A stretch of 64,000 bases of DNA from Anastatus disparis (GCA_017163975.1 JAFFSR010000008.1:1807501-1871500); one strand, 5' to 3'; positions 47,322 through 62,362 are shown, counted from the stretch's first letter. The notes: generated from the sequence alone by a model not told the origin. Numbers and translations: made by a program.

Positions 47322-48770
47322 ACGGGCTAGCGGAATTTAACGAAAGCGGACGTGCAAGAAGAAAAAGGGGAGACCAAGGAAGGCCGTACATTTGGTAAAG
47401 AGACCAAATATAGGATATAAGCCTCGAACCTTGATTAATTCCACGGAAACCTCGACACCTCGAAAACGCAGGCGACCGAAAGGTGCGGCCAATAAAGCAC
47501 CGACTGTCGTTCAAAATGTTGATTTGACGCGAAAAACGCGAAGTGAAACCCAGAGATACTAGCTAGCACCACAAGTGACACGTACCCCATTTGTTTATTT
47601 GAAATGAACCAGACTCCGACCGTGACGTTCTTAATGAAGGACATCTCGAGGACCTGTTCATGCAGGATGACCCATCCGAATATGCTAAGCGGACGTGGTT
47701 AATTATTATCAACGCCTTCCGGGCCATGAAAACTTTGATAGCAAGACAGCAGGAGCTCGAAGAAGCAGCAGAGGCAGAACCCATGAATGGGCCTCAGCTG
47801 ATCATCGAGGAGGTCAATGATATTGACGCCTCTAAGTCGAGTGCGATGGGTTGAAAGAATAGCCAAGAACCCCAAATAACACCGGAAAGCAACCCAATTC
47901 CCCTACCAACCCCAGGCAAGCTCGATGATCAGCAGATCCTTGGACCATCAGCATCGCTACGGCCTGAACAAAGCCAGGCAGAAAAAGGACCGTAGCCAAT
48001 ACCTCATCTGCGAAGACCTGGCCAGAGTCAGAGCGCCGCCACTTCGCAACCACCATCAGAGTCACCGACCTTAACAACATCGGAGAAGTCGGTATACGCG
48101 AAGTGGCAACGAGTAAGATCAGCACTTATGCGTGCTCGTGAAGCCAAAGTGGCCGCGGAACGCGAACGTGATGATGCGTTCAATATGTGGGACGGTTTCC
48201 ACCACCAACATCAGGACGCCATCACATTTTCATACAAATATCGTTGTAGAAACAAAAAGCGTTCCACATAACAGAGCGGAGCGCTGAAAGGACGGCGTGC
48301 CGTAAACGCGAAGAAAAGCAACGGGCTAAGGAGTTTAGGCGAGAGATCGAACGTGCTTGCCGGGAAAAAGAAGCCAAGGAGCTTGAAGCTCGAGAAGCGG
48401 CAGCTCGCTTCGAAGATGGGCCTTCGGAGGTGAGCCAGAGCATCAACTGATGTCCCGCCGCGATTCTGAGAGACACATGATCCTCGGTCACGCCCATTAA
48501 CATCAAGGGATAGGTTCAGGGCACGGTCGAAGTCAAGATCGACAGGGAATAACACCAGCACGACCACCGGGGATTCAAGACCATCTGAACCCCGGCAAAA
48601 CCTGATCTGTTACTAGTGTCGCGAACCGGCAGTCAGGGACCCAGCCAGGTGTCCGAACGAGGCGGCTCATGATAGGAGTAAGCGGCCTTGGAGGGAAACC
48701 AACAAGGGCCCGAGAAGAGATAAGCGTCAGCCAGGACCCTTGTGAGGCCTCTCGCCGAGCTCTGACTAAA
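47322..48770 (+). pseudogene. Extra 3' coding region of element C: coiled coil and zinc knuckle remnant
   Basis: After integrase there is about 1.4 kb of GC-richer sequence with open pieces in different frames (for example 47660-47854). Around 48110-48450 a run rich in Arg/Glu/Ala (ALMRAREAKVAAERERDDAF, CREKEAKELEAREAAARFED) suggests a long coiled coil. Near 48608-48655 the spacing C-x2-C-x10-C (with a stop inside and the His lost) looks like a decayed CCHC knuckle. It may be a second gag-like or accessory ORF downstream of pol. No membrane segment or signal peptide is seen, so env is unlikely. Confidence 0.45.
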
Positions 48771-48894
48771 TGTATATATTGTACACAAAATTATTTTTTA
48801 TTGTATAATAAATTAGGTATTATTGTAGTCGTTAGCTTAATTCTTTTGTCATACCTAGATCCCAATTTCAGATGCAGAAGTTGCATCTCGAGGA

Positions 48895-48926
48895 TCTAAC
48901 ATAAAAAATTTCATTTTTTATGTTAG
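48895..48926. repeat. Short perfect inverted repeat at the element C / R2 border
   Basis: CTAACATAAAAAAT, a short T/C/A loop, then the reverse complement. Might be a terminator-like hairpin or an insertion scar; function not known. Confidence 0.55.
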
Positions 48927-50193
48927 AAAAACGACAGCAATTGCGAAAAAGCTGCCAAAAAATTAATATTTTCTTAAATGATTTTTTTAATTATTCAAAT
49001 TTATCATATGGTTTATTTGGGTGACAGAATATTGGGCCACAGAAAACTTTTTCATATGATAAAATAGCCCAGCAGATTTCATTGGGATCGGTCTGTTAGT
49101 TGCTTCACAATAATTTAACAATTGGGCATCCCATAAAAAAATGTAAAAATTTCAAAACATTATTGCAAATAAAATAATGCTTTCAGATGGGTGCTAATTT
49201 TTTCACATCTAACAGACTATTGAAGCTTTTAAATGGATTTTGAAAAATTAAAATCGGTTGATTAGGAGAGTTTTCAGAATCTTTTTGAATTTTAAATTAA
49301 ATGAAACTCAAAAAATTTTTTTTTTTAATATTCTGAAAGACGATCTTTTTAAAAAAAAGTCGAATTCTTCTCAATAGTTTTGGAGCTACGGCTCACCAAA
49401 GTTAACTTGTTAATTATTAAACAATAAACAATAGAAAGTCAATTAAAGCGTCATTAGCTTTATTTGTCCAAACACTTTTTAGGCAAATGTTTTCAAAACA
49501 TGCACTCTTTGGAAACACATAAAAAGCATCGATTAAAATAACTCGGATAACTCGAAAAGTCGTTAAAAACGCAGAGGGTCACGTGAAGGAGCAAGCTGAT
49601 TAAAAGTGAGATCAAGCCTTAAAAACTACAGTGTGCTCTAAATATGCGATTATCTCGACTTCTAATGGTCCGATTGTGAATTTCCTTTTTTTAAATGGAT
49701 GTGCCGGAAGTCAAGAAATTCCAATATTTTGTGATAATCAATTATGCATATAATTTTTTGTATTAACATAACTTGAAATCATGAGATAAAAAATTTGTAT
49801 ATTTCCAAACATTTATTCGTCTATTTTACATTAAAAGTGCTCAATCTTATGTAATTATATCTACTTAATGAGAATTTAAAAAATATTAATTTTTAATATT
49901 GTGTTTTAAAAATTAGAAACTTGAAAAATCGTAAAAAATTGAAAAAATTTTGAATAATTTTAAAAATATTATCATTTTAATCGTTAATATCTATAATAAA
50001 CTAAATGAGAATTTCGTACTTTTGATTAATTTTTTATAAACATTATTAGTTCACTAATTAAGGAAGTTCTTCGTATGAAAGTGAAAAATTTATTTGAAAA
50101 TTAGGAGTTTTCAACGAGTAATATAAAAGAAGAAATATGATGTGAAAAATTAATAAATTTATTATTATGTATAATAAATAAAAGAAAACATGC
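48927..50193 (+). repeat. Dispersed repeat R2, copy 1
   Basis: Matches, in reverse orientation, 60043-60458 and 61660-62362. Shared landmarks: CAATAAACAATAGAAAGT near 49430, CACGTGAAGGAGCAAGCTGA near 49580, and AGGAAGTTCTTCGTATGAAA near 50060. Copy 2 shows that the unit extends into the Cys-rich ORF at 59451-60023, so this copy lacks its 5' part. Confidence 0.8.
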
Positions 50194-51462
50194 TTAAGGG
50201 AGACTGGGGCTATTTGTCAGTAGGGGTATGTAGGCAAATCGCAAATAAGTTTACCAATAAAAGTCATAGCGCAGTGGTGCTTGGACCTTAAATATATACC
50301 AGTCTTTCAAATATTTTACATCAATGATTGATTGAAATTGCTGACAAACACACTAAAAAGGTCACTTTTAATATTTTAACATACTCAAAGTAAAATTATT
50401 AAATTTCAAATTATTTATATTTAGTACTCAAATCTAAGTTTGAAGAAAAAAACGACTACACTATAGTGTATAGCTTCAATTGTAGTTTAAATTTTCACTG
50501 TATATTTTCTAAATAATTTTAAAAAGCTACGAAAAAAATTGTAATGTTTGGCTTTTCTCGGGCGCTTTGTAGACAACTCGTTGACGTCGGCGGCATCAGA
50601 CTTCTACTTTTACCTGAGGGTTGTTGCTGGAAGATGGTCGGTCGGTAGTTCGAATAAGCAAAAGATCAGAACATATAAATAAAATTGATTTTTACTGAAT
50701 TTAATAATAAAAATAAAAGTGAATTCAACTCATTAACGGGCAAAACGAGAATTTCGCGCACGCAATTTCAAGTAAACGATCCGAATAAAAAATGGAGTTT
50801 ATTCCCTTCCAGAGTCACTTCTAGAAGGTTTTTGGGAGCTGCTCTTTCAGAATTTAAGATTTATTTTTCATAAAATCTTGAAGAATCCTATTAGTTTTTC
50901 GTTTTATTTATAAAAAAGACTGAATTTTTTTTAACTTTTTTTTTCCGAAATCGAGTATTTTGTTGTTACTGCTTTTGAATAATCATATCACTGCCAAAAA
51001 TCGTGCAAAAAATGTCTGGCATTTCTGAAAACATGGTTTTAGATGTTTTTTTTGCTCTGGTTATTACAAAAAAGCCATTTTTGTCCAGTGGTCTAATGAA
51101 AAATTTGGAGAAATTTTCACTCAAAAACTAATCACTTTACAAAATAATTTTATAGAACAAAAAATGCTTAGAATTAGTCAAAAAATATATGTGAATTTTT
51201 CTAGAATGTCTTGAGCCATTTTTAGAATTTTAGATTTTGACCATATTTTAAAAAAAATTAGAAAACTGTGTATAGAGATCCCCCTTATACACAGTTGCTG
51301 GAAAGAGATGGAAACTTAGTCAATTTAAGCCCAGGTAGGAAATGTCCGCAATATGTATAGGAATCCCCCTTATAGATATTGACAGCAGGAGAGCTGGAAG
51401 AGCTTTTACTATGTAAAGCATAACTTCTCTACATAGTGAAAGAGGAGAAAGATCCGTTTTAG
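50194..51462. other. AT-rich region without a supported gene
   Basis: A 62-codon plus frame at 50685-50873 has no recognisable domain. Two similar phrases, ATCCCCCTTATACACAG near 51278 and ATCCCCCTTATAGATAT near 51363, form a small direct repeat. Confidence 0.45.
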
Positions 51463-51463
51463 C

Positions 51464-51693
51464 CTTTGAGCATATATACATGGAGGCAGCATGTTATATG
51501 AAAAAGTGGCGACTATTTTAACGATGATGTAGAAGAGAAAGATAATAACTACTTACATACTGTCTATCTCGTGCAGCGCTTGCGGGATCGTTGGGCGAGA
51601 GAGATAGGATGCAAGTTATTATTTTCTTTCTCTCTACCCAAAGTTGCCACCACTTTTTAACACGGCATGCTCCATAGTATATATGCTCTAAGG
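51464..51693. mobile_element. Inverted-repeat element (about 230 bp)
   Basis: Left arm from CCTTTGAGCATATATAC and right arm ending GTATATATGCTCTAAGG pair over about 55 bp with small indels; a second inner pair (GAGAAAGATAATAACTACTT with AAGTTATTATTTTCTTTCTC) extends the fold. Target duplication not clear. Confidence 0.7.
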
Positions 51694-52283
51694 TTTGAGC
51701 CTGTTGTCACGTTGACTTATATGCTCTGGAACGTGCTATTCCTATTGCCGAAGTAACGCCTCGTAGCGGGCACATACATTTAGTAGAATGTTCAATTATT
51801 CTAATTTTCGTTACTATTTATTATATTTATTAAACCAAGCTTTGTATATTTACAACATACAATCTACAATAATAATAAAAATGATAGATTTTGTTGAAAT
51901 TAATAATGGATACAATAATAAATAAAATGAAAAGACTCAGCTAAAGCTCGATCATAATGGAACTTTGACTTTAGCAAGAGTCAATGACTTCAATTGGCTT
52001 TATACAAGTGTTTTTTTTTCATATATTTCAAACATTTGATATTAAAATCTAAGCATTGTCTTGGACGTTAATAGTCATAGTATATATCTATCTGTACCAA
52101 GAGTAAACATGACATCAGCAAACATTACATTGAAATTCAATGTCATTTTAATTGAAAAGATAAGTATGAAAATATTATCAATACTATCAATATCATTGTA
52201 TATTGCTTTCTCATAGAGAAAGCATTGTATCGATAAAAAAGATTTTTTTCTATTTTTTCATCAATTTGTACATATTTAGACTC

Positions 52284-52710
52284 ACTAGGAGAGTATCAGA
52301 CCTCCGGATCACGGATTTCGCTCAAACTTTTAGATAAGTTTCCAAATGTCAAAATATGAAAGAAAAAAGAATTTTAGACCCCGACGCTCAATATTTCCCT
52401 AGTTACAGGCAATTAAAGAAAATCACTAAAAAAGTTACTAGATTTTCAAACGCATATAATTCCTTAGCATTGATAGCTAGAAGCTTGAAACTTTTTTTAA
52501 ATGAAAGCTGAGCTCAAATCCTTTCGAAATAGTAGTTATAGCATGTCAAAATATGATTTTTTCTCAAAGTTATAGCGTAATAAACATTAGACCCAATTTC
52601 AGCTTTTATTATTAATTAATGTTTTGAAAAGAAAAATCAGGTCTACATCTGAAAACTTATCCCAAAGTTTGAGCAAAATCCGTGATCCGGAGGTCTGATA
52701 CTCTCCTAGT
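52284..52710. mobile_element. MITE family M1, copy 1 (427 bp)
   Basis: The ends ACTAGGAGAGTATCAGACCT and its reverse complement match about 60 bp. Taking the element as CTAGG...CCTAGT gives CA on both sides as a two-base duplication. Same family as 57156-57914. Confidence 0.82.
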
Positions 52711-52744
52711 CAGGGAATCGAAAAAAGTGGTTTCCAGAAAATGT

Positions 52745-53300
52745 CTGTATGTATGTGTGTATGTGTGTGTGTATGATTTCAATACGCCAAAAATATCTCG
52801 AGAACTACTTGATGGATTTGCTTCAGATTTTGCATGCAATTTATCTTTTTGTCTAACTGGGGGGGGGGGGGGGGAAGCTATTGAAAATTGATCTTCTTAG
52901 GTCAGTTTTTTTTAGAGCCATTTTAATGATTTTTAAAAAATTTTGATTTTTCATTTTTATGGTATTTTACGTAAACTACTCAAAGAATTTTCTTGAAAAT
53001 TTGTATGGACATTATTTGCGACTGCCAAAAGGAAAAAAACTTTTACTAACTAATTTACTTAACGCACTTTTAACTTTAGAGCAATTTGAAAATTAAAAAT
53101 AAAATTTTTTTCTTCTTTTTTTTTTAATTTTATGAAAACCATTTGAAAGATTTGCTCCAAAATTTGTATGAAAGTTATTCGCTATTGTCTGAGGAAAATT
53201 TGGAAAACTAATTTCTTTAGAGCAGTTTTAATTTTAGAGCATTTAGAAAATTTTTTAAAAAATGTTTATTTTTTAACCGACTTCAAAAAGGAGAACATTC
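52745..53300. repeat. Degenerate tandem repeat R3, left block
   Basis: Units of roughly 150-180 bp share a core like GAAAACCATTTGAAAGATTTGCTCCAAAATTTGTATGAAAG and the phrase TTTAGAGCA; at least three units are recognisable here, preceded by a short GTATGTGT run. The same units continue at 57050-57130 and 57915-58310. A 16-base G run lies at about 52859-52874. Confidence 0.65.
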
Positions 53301-53477
53301 TCGATTCGACTGAAATTTTTTTTTTTTTTATGTCTGTTACCTCATAACTCCGTCATTTCTTAACCGATTCAAAAAAACTTTTTTTATCTGATAGAGAATG
53401 TCTGCAGGAAGGTCCCATACGTGTCCTATAATTATTGGGCCAATATTCGGTTTGTATAACCCAATGATCAAATTAAG

Positions 53478-56282
<2,805 letters not shown>

Positions 56283-56348
<66 letters not shown>
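56283..56348. repeat. (TC)n tract after LINE copy 2
   Basis: 33 TC units directly following the ATCT tail of the LINE. Confidence 0.95.
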
Positions 56349-56351
<3 letters not shown>

Positions 56352-56676
56352 CTTGCTTGAATATGTATACATGCACACATAACGACACTGTGCTGTTGAG
56401 CCTTCTTTCTTTCCTGCTATATATTGCTTGGTGGTGTACTAATGCATGCGTTATGAATTAATAATGAAAGTTTAATGTAAATAGTGGGTCTACCCATATT
56501 TGCGTTTTTAGTAAGGGGATTCACTAGAAGATAGAAAATAAAAATTTTTTAACAAAACCAAACAATTTAAAAAATTTTTAATAAATAAAAACCGACTTTA
56601 AAAGTATCGAATATAAAAAAAATTTTTCACAAAAGATAAGATTTTAAAAACATTGCACTAAATAATGACAAATAAA

Positions 56677-57048
56677 AAATTTTTAACAAAAAAAAAAAAT
56701 TGACTTTAAAAAATGCACTAAAAAGTAACAAATAATTTATTATCTTTAGAAATCATACAAATAATTGGTAAAATACAATTTTAGAAGTCGGCGTCTAATT
56801 CTAAATCTGTGGTGCGTGAGCAGAACGACTTAGTCCATTTTTTCAAAAATAACGTTTACATTCATTGTTCAGAAACAACATTTACATTTATTGTTAAAAA
56901 ATAACGTTTACATTTATCGAGGAATTAGACGCCGACTTCTAAAATTGTATTTTACCAATTATTTGTATGATTTCTAAAGATAATAAATTATTTGTTACTT
57001 TTTAGTGCATTTTTTGAAGTCGGTTTTTTTTTGTTAAAAATTTTTTCA
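56677..57048. repeat. Foldback repeat (arms about 127 bp)
   Basis: 56677-56803 and 56921-57048 are near-perfect reverse complements around a spacer of about 117 bp. The spacer holds three tandem-like AACGTTTACATT/AACATTTACATT units. A partial extra copy of the outer arm lies at 56590-56665. Confidence 0.85.
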
Positions 57049-57155
57049 TTTTTTTTATATTACACAAAAACCATTTGTTAGATTTGCTCTAAAATCATTA
57101 AACAAATTATTTGTTATTGCCTTAATAAAACAAGCTTTGGAAAACTTATTTTCTT

Positions 57156-57914
57156 ACTAGGAGAGTATCAGACCTCCGGATCACGGATTTTGCTCAAACT
57201 TTGGGATAAGTCTTCAGATGTCAAAATGTGAAAGGAAATAGAATTTTAGACCCCAACGCTCAATATTTCCCTAGTTACAGGCAATTAAAGAATATCACTA
57301 AAAAAGTTACTAGATTTTCAAACGCTTACAGTTCCTTAGCATTGATACTTAGGAGCATGAAACTTTTTTTAAATTAAAGATGAGCTATCACTAAAAAAGT
57401 TACTAGATTTTCAAACGCTTACAGTTCCTTAGCATTGATACTTAGGAGCATAAAACTTTTTTTAAATTAAAGATGAGCTCAAATCCTTTCGAAATATTAG
57501 TTATAGTATGTCAAAATATTATTTTTTCCCAAAGTTATAGCGTAATAAACATTAGACCCAATTTCAGCTTTTGTTATTAATTAATGTTTTAAAAAGAAAA
57601 ATCAGGTTCAATGTTTATCACGCTATAATTTTAGGAAAAAATAATATTTTGACATGCTATAACTACTATTTCGAAAGGATTTGAGCTCAGCTTTCATTTA
57701 AAAAAAGTTTCAAGCTCCTAGCTATCAATGCTAAGGAACTATATGCGTTTGAAAATCTAGTAACTTTTTTAGTGATTTTCTTTAATTGCCTGTAACTAGG
57801 GAAATATTGAGCGTCGGGATCTAACATTCTATTTCCTTTCATATTTTGACATCTGAAAACTTATCCCAAAGTCTGAGCAAATTCCATGATCCGGAGGTCT
57901 GATACTCTCCTAGT
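57156..57914. mobile_element. MITE family M1, copy 2 (759 bp, near-full palindrome)
   Basis: Same ends as copy 1, with TA on both sides by the same rule. The right half is a reverse complement of most of the left half, so the element folds on itself. A 93-bp segment is tandemly duplicated in the left half (57293-57385 and 57386-57478). Confidence 0.82.
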
Positions 57915-58310
57915 TAGTGCAGTTTTTATTCAAAAAAATTTTGAAAATTAAAAAAAAAATTTTTAATTTTTTTTGGGTTTTACGTAAACTACTCTAAGAA
58001 TTTTTTTGAAAATTTGTATAAAAATTATTTGCTACTGTTAAAATAATAAAAACATTTGGAAACTGATTTTCTTGGCGTACTATTAATTTTATAGCATTTT
58101 TAAAATTAGAAAAAAATTTTTTTTTTATTTTTTTTCTATTCTACGAAAACCATTCGATAGATTTGCTCCAAAATTTGAATGCAAGTTATTTGCTACTGTC
58201 TGAAGAAAATAAGTTTTAGAAAAATAATTTTCTCAGTGCAGTTTTAATTTAAGAGAATTTTGAAAATTTTCATACAAATTTTTATTTTTTATTTATCTTC
58301 TTTCTTAGCG
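57915..58310. repeat. Degenerate tandem repeat R3, right block
   Basis: Continues the units of 52745-53300 (core CGAAAACCATTCGATAGATTTGCTCC). The intervening elements have split one former array. Confidence 0.6.
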
Positions 58311-58494
58311 TGGTTACGATTAGAAATTTCGTTGTCATCGTTCTTTTAAACTACAAATTTATGAATAAATATTAATGCTAGACAATTTTTTCATATTAAA
58401 ATCACATTTAAATAAATATAAAAAAATTAATAAAACTCAAAGAGCTCTATGAGAAAGCATTCCGCCAAAGCACTTGGCAGCGTTTTTTTTATAT

Positions 58495-59287
58495 TGTGAG
58501 CGCACAGTTGCATTATAGACTCTTAACTACTAAATTAAATAGATGTAACATAATGACACGCGATAAATAATTAGATCTATGAATAAAAATGAATATAAAT
58601 TAATATAATTTAAATGAAATAAAAGAGTGAAAAGTATAAGCGCCCAAAGCATGTACGCTCCTGAAGCGCACACACATTCAAAGTCGCTCGCGTACATGCA
58701 TCACACATCAAAAGAGCGCTTAAGCCTCATGTTGGCTCAGCGCACGAGAGAAAAGCAGGACCACGCACGCGAACGCCGGCGGTGCCAAGATACTAGAGAA
58801 GAGGGGACTGGAGTCCAGCGCCTATAAAAGCGGGCCAGCAAAGAGAAAGGCTCTCTTCTGCCTCGCCTCAGCTCAACTTAACGCGCTTTTGCCATTCGCG
58901 CCTAGCACGGGAGAATCACTTACATGATTCTTCTATGCTGGTGCGTTTATACACTTTACATTGTACGTTTGCTTGATGTAATTTAAATAAAGAGTTGCGG
59001 CGAGCAACACACGCCTTACCTTATCCCATCCTAAAGGGTAAAGCCCCGCGTACTGAGGCACTTGGTCTTCAGTAATAACGGGCATTACCCATAACTAAAA
59101 TAATCATTTATTAACAACGGAACAGCACACACACTTACACACTGACACATTCGAGCCCGCACCAGACGGCATAACGACTTGTCTGGTTAACGGCTCTACA
59201 GATACAAGCTTGAGATAAAGCGAAGGATAGACTCAATAGAATCTATCAGAGTACGTCATACTAGCAATAAACTAGTAGGACGTCACA
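58495..59287 (+). repeat. Solo LTR of family A (793 bp)
   Basis: Full-length LTR in the opposite orientation to element A, flanked by ATAT at 58491-58494 and 59288-59291. Keeps TATAAAAG near 58824 and AATAAA near 58986. No internal region, so it arose by recombination between the two LTRs of a former insertion. A 66-codon frame (58627-58827) is shared with the LTR at 9064-9264. Confidence 0.93.
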
Positions 59288-59450
59288 ATATTATTATTTA
59301 TATAAGTTAGTTCAATTATATTATTAAAAACTTAAAATTGACCTCATATATTAAAGATTATTATTGAAATATCAATTGATTCCTATTAAAATTAATAAAT
59401 TCTAGTATTGTTTTAAAAAAATTTTTTTATTTCATTTATAATTTTGTGAT

Positions 59451-60023
59451 ATGATAATAAATATTGGTTTTGAAATAAAATCAGCTATTTATATGGGAAA
59501 AGCGGATGACTTTGGATTAAATAAACTACGTTTTCAAAAAGGCTGCATTAAAAAGAATTTTTATATGTCAATATTTCCACCCACTGAATCAACAGCGGCA
59601 CTACATTGCTTGCGAGTTTACTATCAAGTGCAACAGTGACTCGGAAATGACTTGGATCCAAAGAAATGGGGTTAGCAATTAGAAAAATATAGGTTAAAAC
59701 CTATTTATACAATAGAACTATTATTACCAGACCAATTGTTAAGAAGCATAAGCTGCAATTGATTAAAAGATTGCAAAAAATCATGTAGTTGTGTTAAGCA
59801 CGGTTTAAAATCCACTGATTATTGTTTTAATTGTCATGGCCATGATTGAAAGAATGTGGAAAATAAAATACTTAGAATAGCTGATATAGATACTGAACTA
59901 GGCTTGGACAAAATCAAATAAAACGATACAGAAGAACAAATCAAGATTTTAAATGAAAATAATATAGAATTTGATGATGAATATATCGAAATTGAAAGCA
60001 ATGATTTAATTCAGTCTGATTAA
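59451..60023 (+). pseudogene. Cys-rich (CXC-like) repeat-borne protein, five in-frame stops
   Basis: One frame runs without any indel from 59451 to TAA 60021-60023, with internal stops after residue 62 and at four later points. Motifs: PPTESTAALHCLRVYYQVQQ, LGNDLDPKKWG, LLRSISCN and CKKSCSCVKHGLKSTDYCFNC, followed by an acidic tail. I recognise this arrangement from multicopy uncharacterised arthropod proteins but know no function. At least two stops fall where Trp codons are expected (after QVQQ and after KWG), consistent with G-to-A changes. Its downstream sequence is shared with repeat R2, so the ORF belongs to a repeated, probably mobile, unit. Confidence 0.6.
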
Positions 60024-60042
60024 AAGTTATGTTAAATTATAT

Positions 60043-60458
60043 AAGTATGTTTTCTTTTATATATTATACATAATAATAAATTTATATATTTTTCACATTA
60101 TATTTCTTCTTTTATATTGAAACCCGTTTTTCCTAATTTTCAAATAAATTTTTCACTTTCATACGAAGAACTTCCTTAATTAGTAAATTAATGTTGATAA
60201 AAAATCAATCAAAAGTACGAAATTCTCATTTAGTTTATTATAGACATTAGCGATTGAAATGATAATTCTTTTTAAATTATTCAACATTTTTTTAATTTTT
60301 TACAATTTTTCAAGTTTCTAATATTTTTAAACAATATTAAAAATTAATAAAAAGTAATTTCTCATTACGTAGATATAATTACAGAAGATTGAGCACTTTT
60401 AATGTAAAATAGACGAATGAATGTTTAAAAATATACAAATTTTTTATCTCATGATTTG
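60043..60458 (-). repeat. Dispersed repeat R2, copy 2, first part
   Basis: Reverse complement of about 49775-50193. Interrupted at 60459 by LINE copy 3. Confidence 0.8.
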
Positions 60459-61655
60459 GGAAGGTGTATATATATCTTTCTCTGATACCGTTACGAGCCT
60501 TGGTGTTGTGCTTGACGCTAAGTTGTCATGGGAGCCGCACATTGATATGGTATCAAAAGATTTGATAGAATAATGTATAGTTTGCGGTTCTTTCGTCGAT
60601 ACACCACTGTGGCCCTGCGTAAACAGCTCGCTGCCGCCTTGCTGTTTCTGCACCTCGACTACTGTTCAGTAGTTCTGCTCGATGCTTCGCAGGGGTTGAG
60701 AAGACGATTAGAAAGACTACAAAATTCATGTGTGAGATATGTATTAGGCGTAGGAATGGGAAATCATTGAAGGAGATAGTATTTTATGGCTGTACTTATG
60801 TACAAAATCGTGCGCATGAATACTCCCGAGTATCTAGTGAGTCTCTTCGCTAGATATGTACCTAGGGTAGTCACTAGGGGAGAGATTAAGGACTTCGCGG
60901 TGCCCTTCATGCGTACTGGAAGACATTCCTTTCAAGTTCAAGGTGCGCATCTTTGGAACTCTCTGCCTGCTGATATAAAAAATCTACCATCGCTCGGCAG
61001 GTTTAAGTCGGCTTTGAGGACGTACTTACTCGACCTCGAGTGAAATTAATTTTAAGTATTTTAATTTTTATGTTAATTTATTTTGTCTTTGTCCTATATA
61101 TAGATTTAAGGTGTAAATGTATTTATTAGCGTGAATGATGGATGAATGTATGCGAAAAGAATGAGTGTTTCTGTTTTTATTAGAAGTCATGACATCTTCG
61201 GTATTAAGTTTTTATTTTTTAGATGTTATTATTATTTTATTTTTTAATTATTTACTATTACTCTGTTATTGTATTGTCCAATTTTTTTTTATATTATTGT
61301 CTAATTTTATTTTATAGTATTATCCAATTTCATTTTTATAGTATTGTCCAATTTTATTTTTATTGATGTCATGACAGTGATTCTTCTTTTAAATTATGTA
61401 TTTTAATTCTATGACTGATAGATATTTAAGACTGTTTTTCATTGTAATTCATGTTTTCTGCGTGTATTTAGAATAGTCTGTGATATCACTTTTACATGGT
61501 GACTTACTGATACAGTATATATTAATTTTAATAATTGGCTGTGATATCTGATCTTATTATGTGCAATACTTTATATAGAATTAATACTTATTATTTCATG
61601 TATTACACGCCTTTTTGTACTCTTCTTACAAAATAAATCAATATATATCTATCTA
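60459..61655 (+). mobile_element. LINE copy 3, 3' fragment of the copy 1 family
   Basis: Contains the RT C-terminal region (60485-61043, frames 60573-60770 and 60786-61043) and the 3' UTR, closely matching 39040-40255. A deletion of about 45 bp relative to copy 1 lies near 60768, and a shift near 60558. The tail is ATATATATCTATCTATGA. The phrase ATGATTT occurs at both edges (60452-60458 and about 61655-61661) and may be the target duplication. Confidence 0.85.
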
Positions 61656-61659
61656 TGAT

Positions 61660-62362
61660 TTCCTATCAGCTTGCTCCATCACGTGACCCTCTGCATTTTC
61701 AACAATTTTTCGAGTTATCAGAGTAATTTTGATCGATGCTTTTTATGTATTTTCAAAGAGCGCATGTTTTAAAAACTTTTGCCTAAAAAGTGCTTGGACA
61801 AATAAAGCTAATAATGCTTTATTGCACTTTCTATTGTTTATTGTTTAATTTTTAACACAAGTTAACTTCGGCAAGTCATAACTCAAAAACCATCGAGTGA
61901 AATATAACTTACATTTTTTCAAATGAGCGACTTTCAGAGTATTCAAAAAAAAGGTTTTTGGGTTTCATTTAATTTAAAATTAAAAAGGGTATTCAATTTG
62001 TTTATAAACATAAATTTAACTATATTTTTAAAAAAATTCCTGAGACTCTCCGAATCAACCGATTTTAACTTTTCAAAGTGCATTTGAAAGGTTTAATAGT
62101 CTACATGTAAAAAAAATCAGCACCCATCTAAAAACATTATTTTATTTGCAATCAAGTTTTGAAATTTTTACATTTTTGTACAGAACGCCTAATTGTTAAA
62201 TTATTATGAAGCAACTAACAGACCGATTCCAATAAAATTTGCTGGGCTATTTTATCATACTAAAAAGTTTTCTGTGACACAATATCAAAACAATATAATA
62301 AATTCAAATAATTAAAAAAATTATTTAACAAATCAACAATTTTAGCAGTTTTTTCGCAATTT
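61660..62362 (-). repeat. Dispersed repeat R2, copy 2, second part
   Basis: Reverse complement of about 48935-49600. The part of copy 1 between about 49600 and 49770 is absent at the junction, so LINE copy 3 replaced about 170 bp of the target, or the segment was lost otherwise. Confidence 0.78.

Larger units (their letters stand above)
42200..48900 (+). mobile_element. LTR retrotransposon C (Ty3/Gypsy), decayed, LTRs not found
   Basis: Gag, protease remnant, RT, RNase H and integrase are all recognisable in order on the plus strand, followed by an unusual 3' coding region. I could not find matching LTRs on either side (42.0-42.25 kb against 48.7-48.9 kb), so the ends are approximate. Every ORF has stops or shifts. 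It is clearly more diverged from A and B than a subfamily would be, and richer in GC. Confidence 0.8.

Noticed and set aside
48770..48900. TG...CA segment as a short 3' LTR of element C
   Set aside because: No second copy in the window, so it cannot be distinguished from chance.
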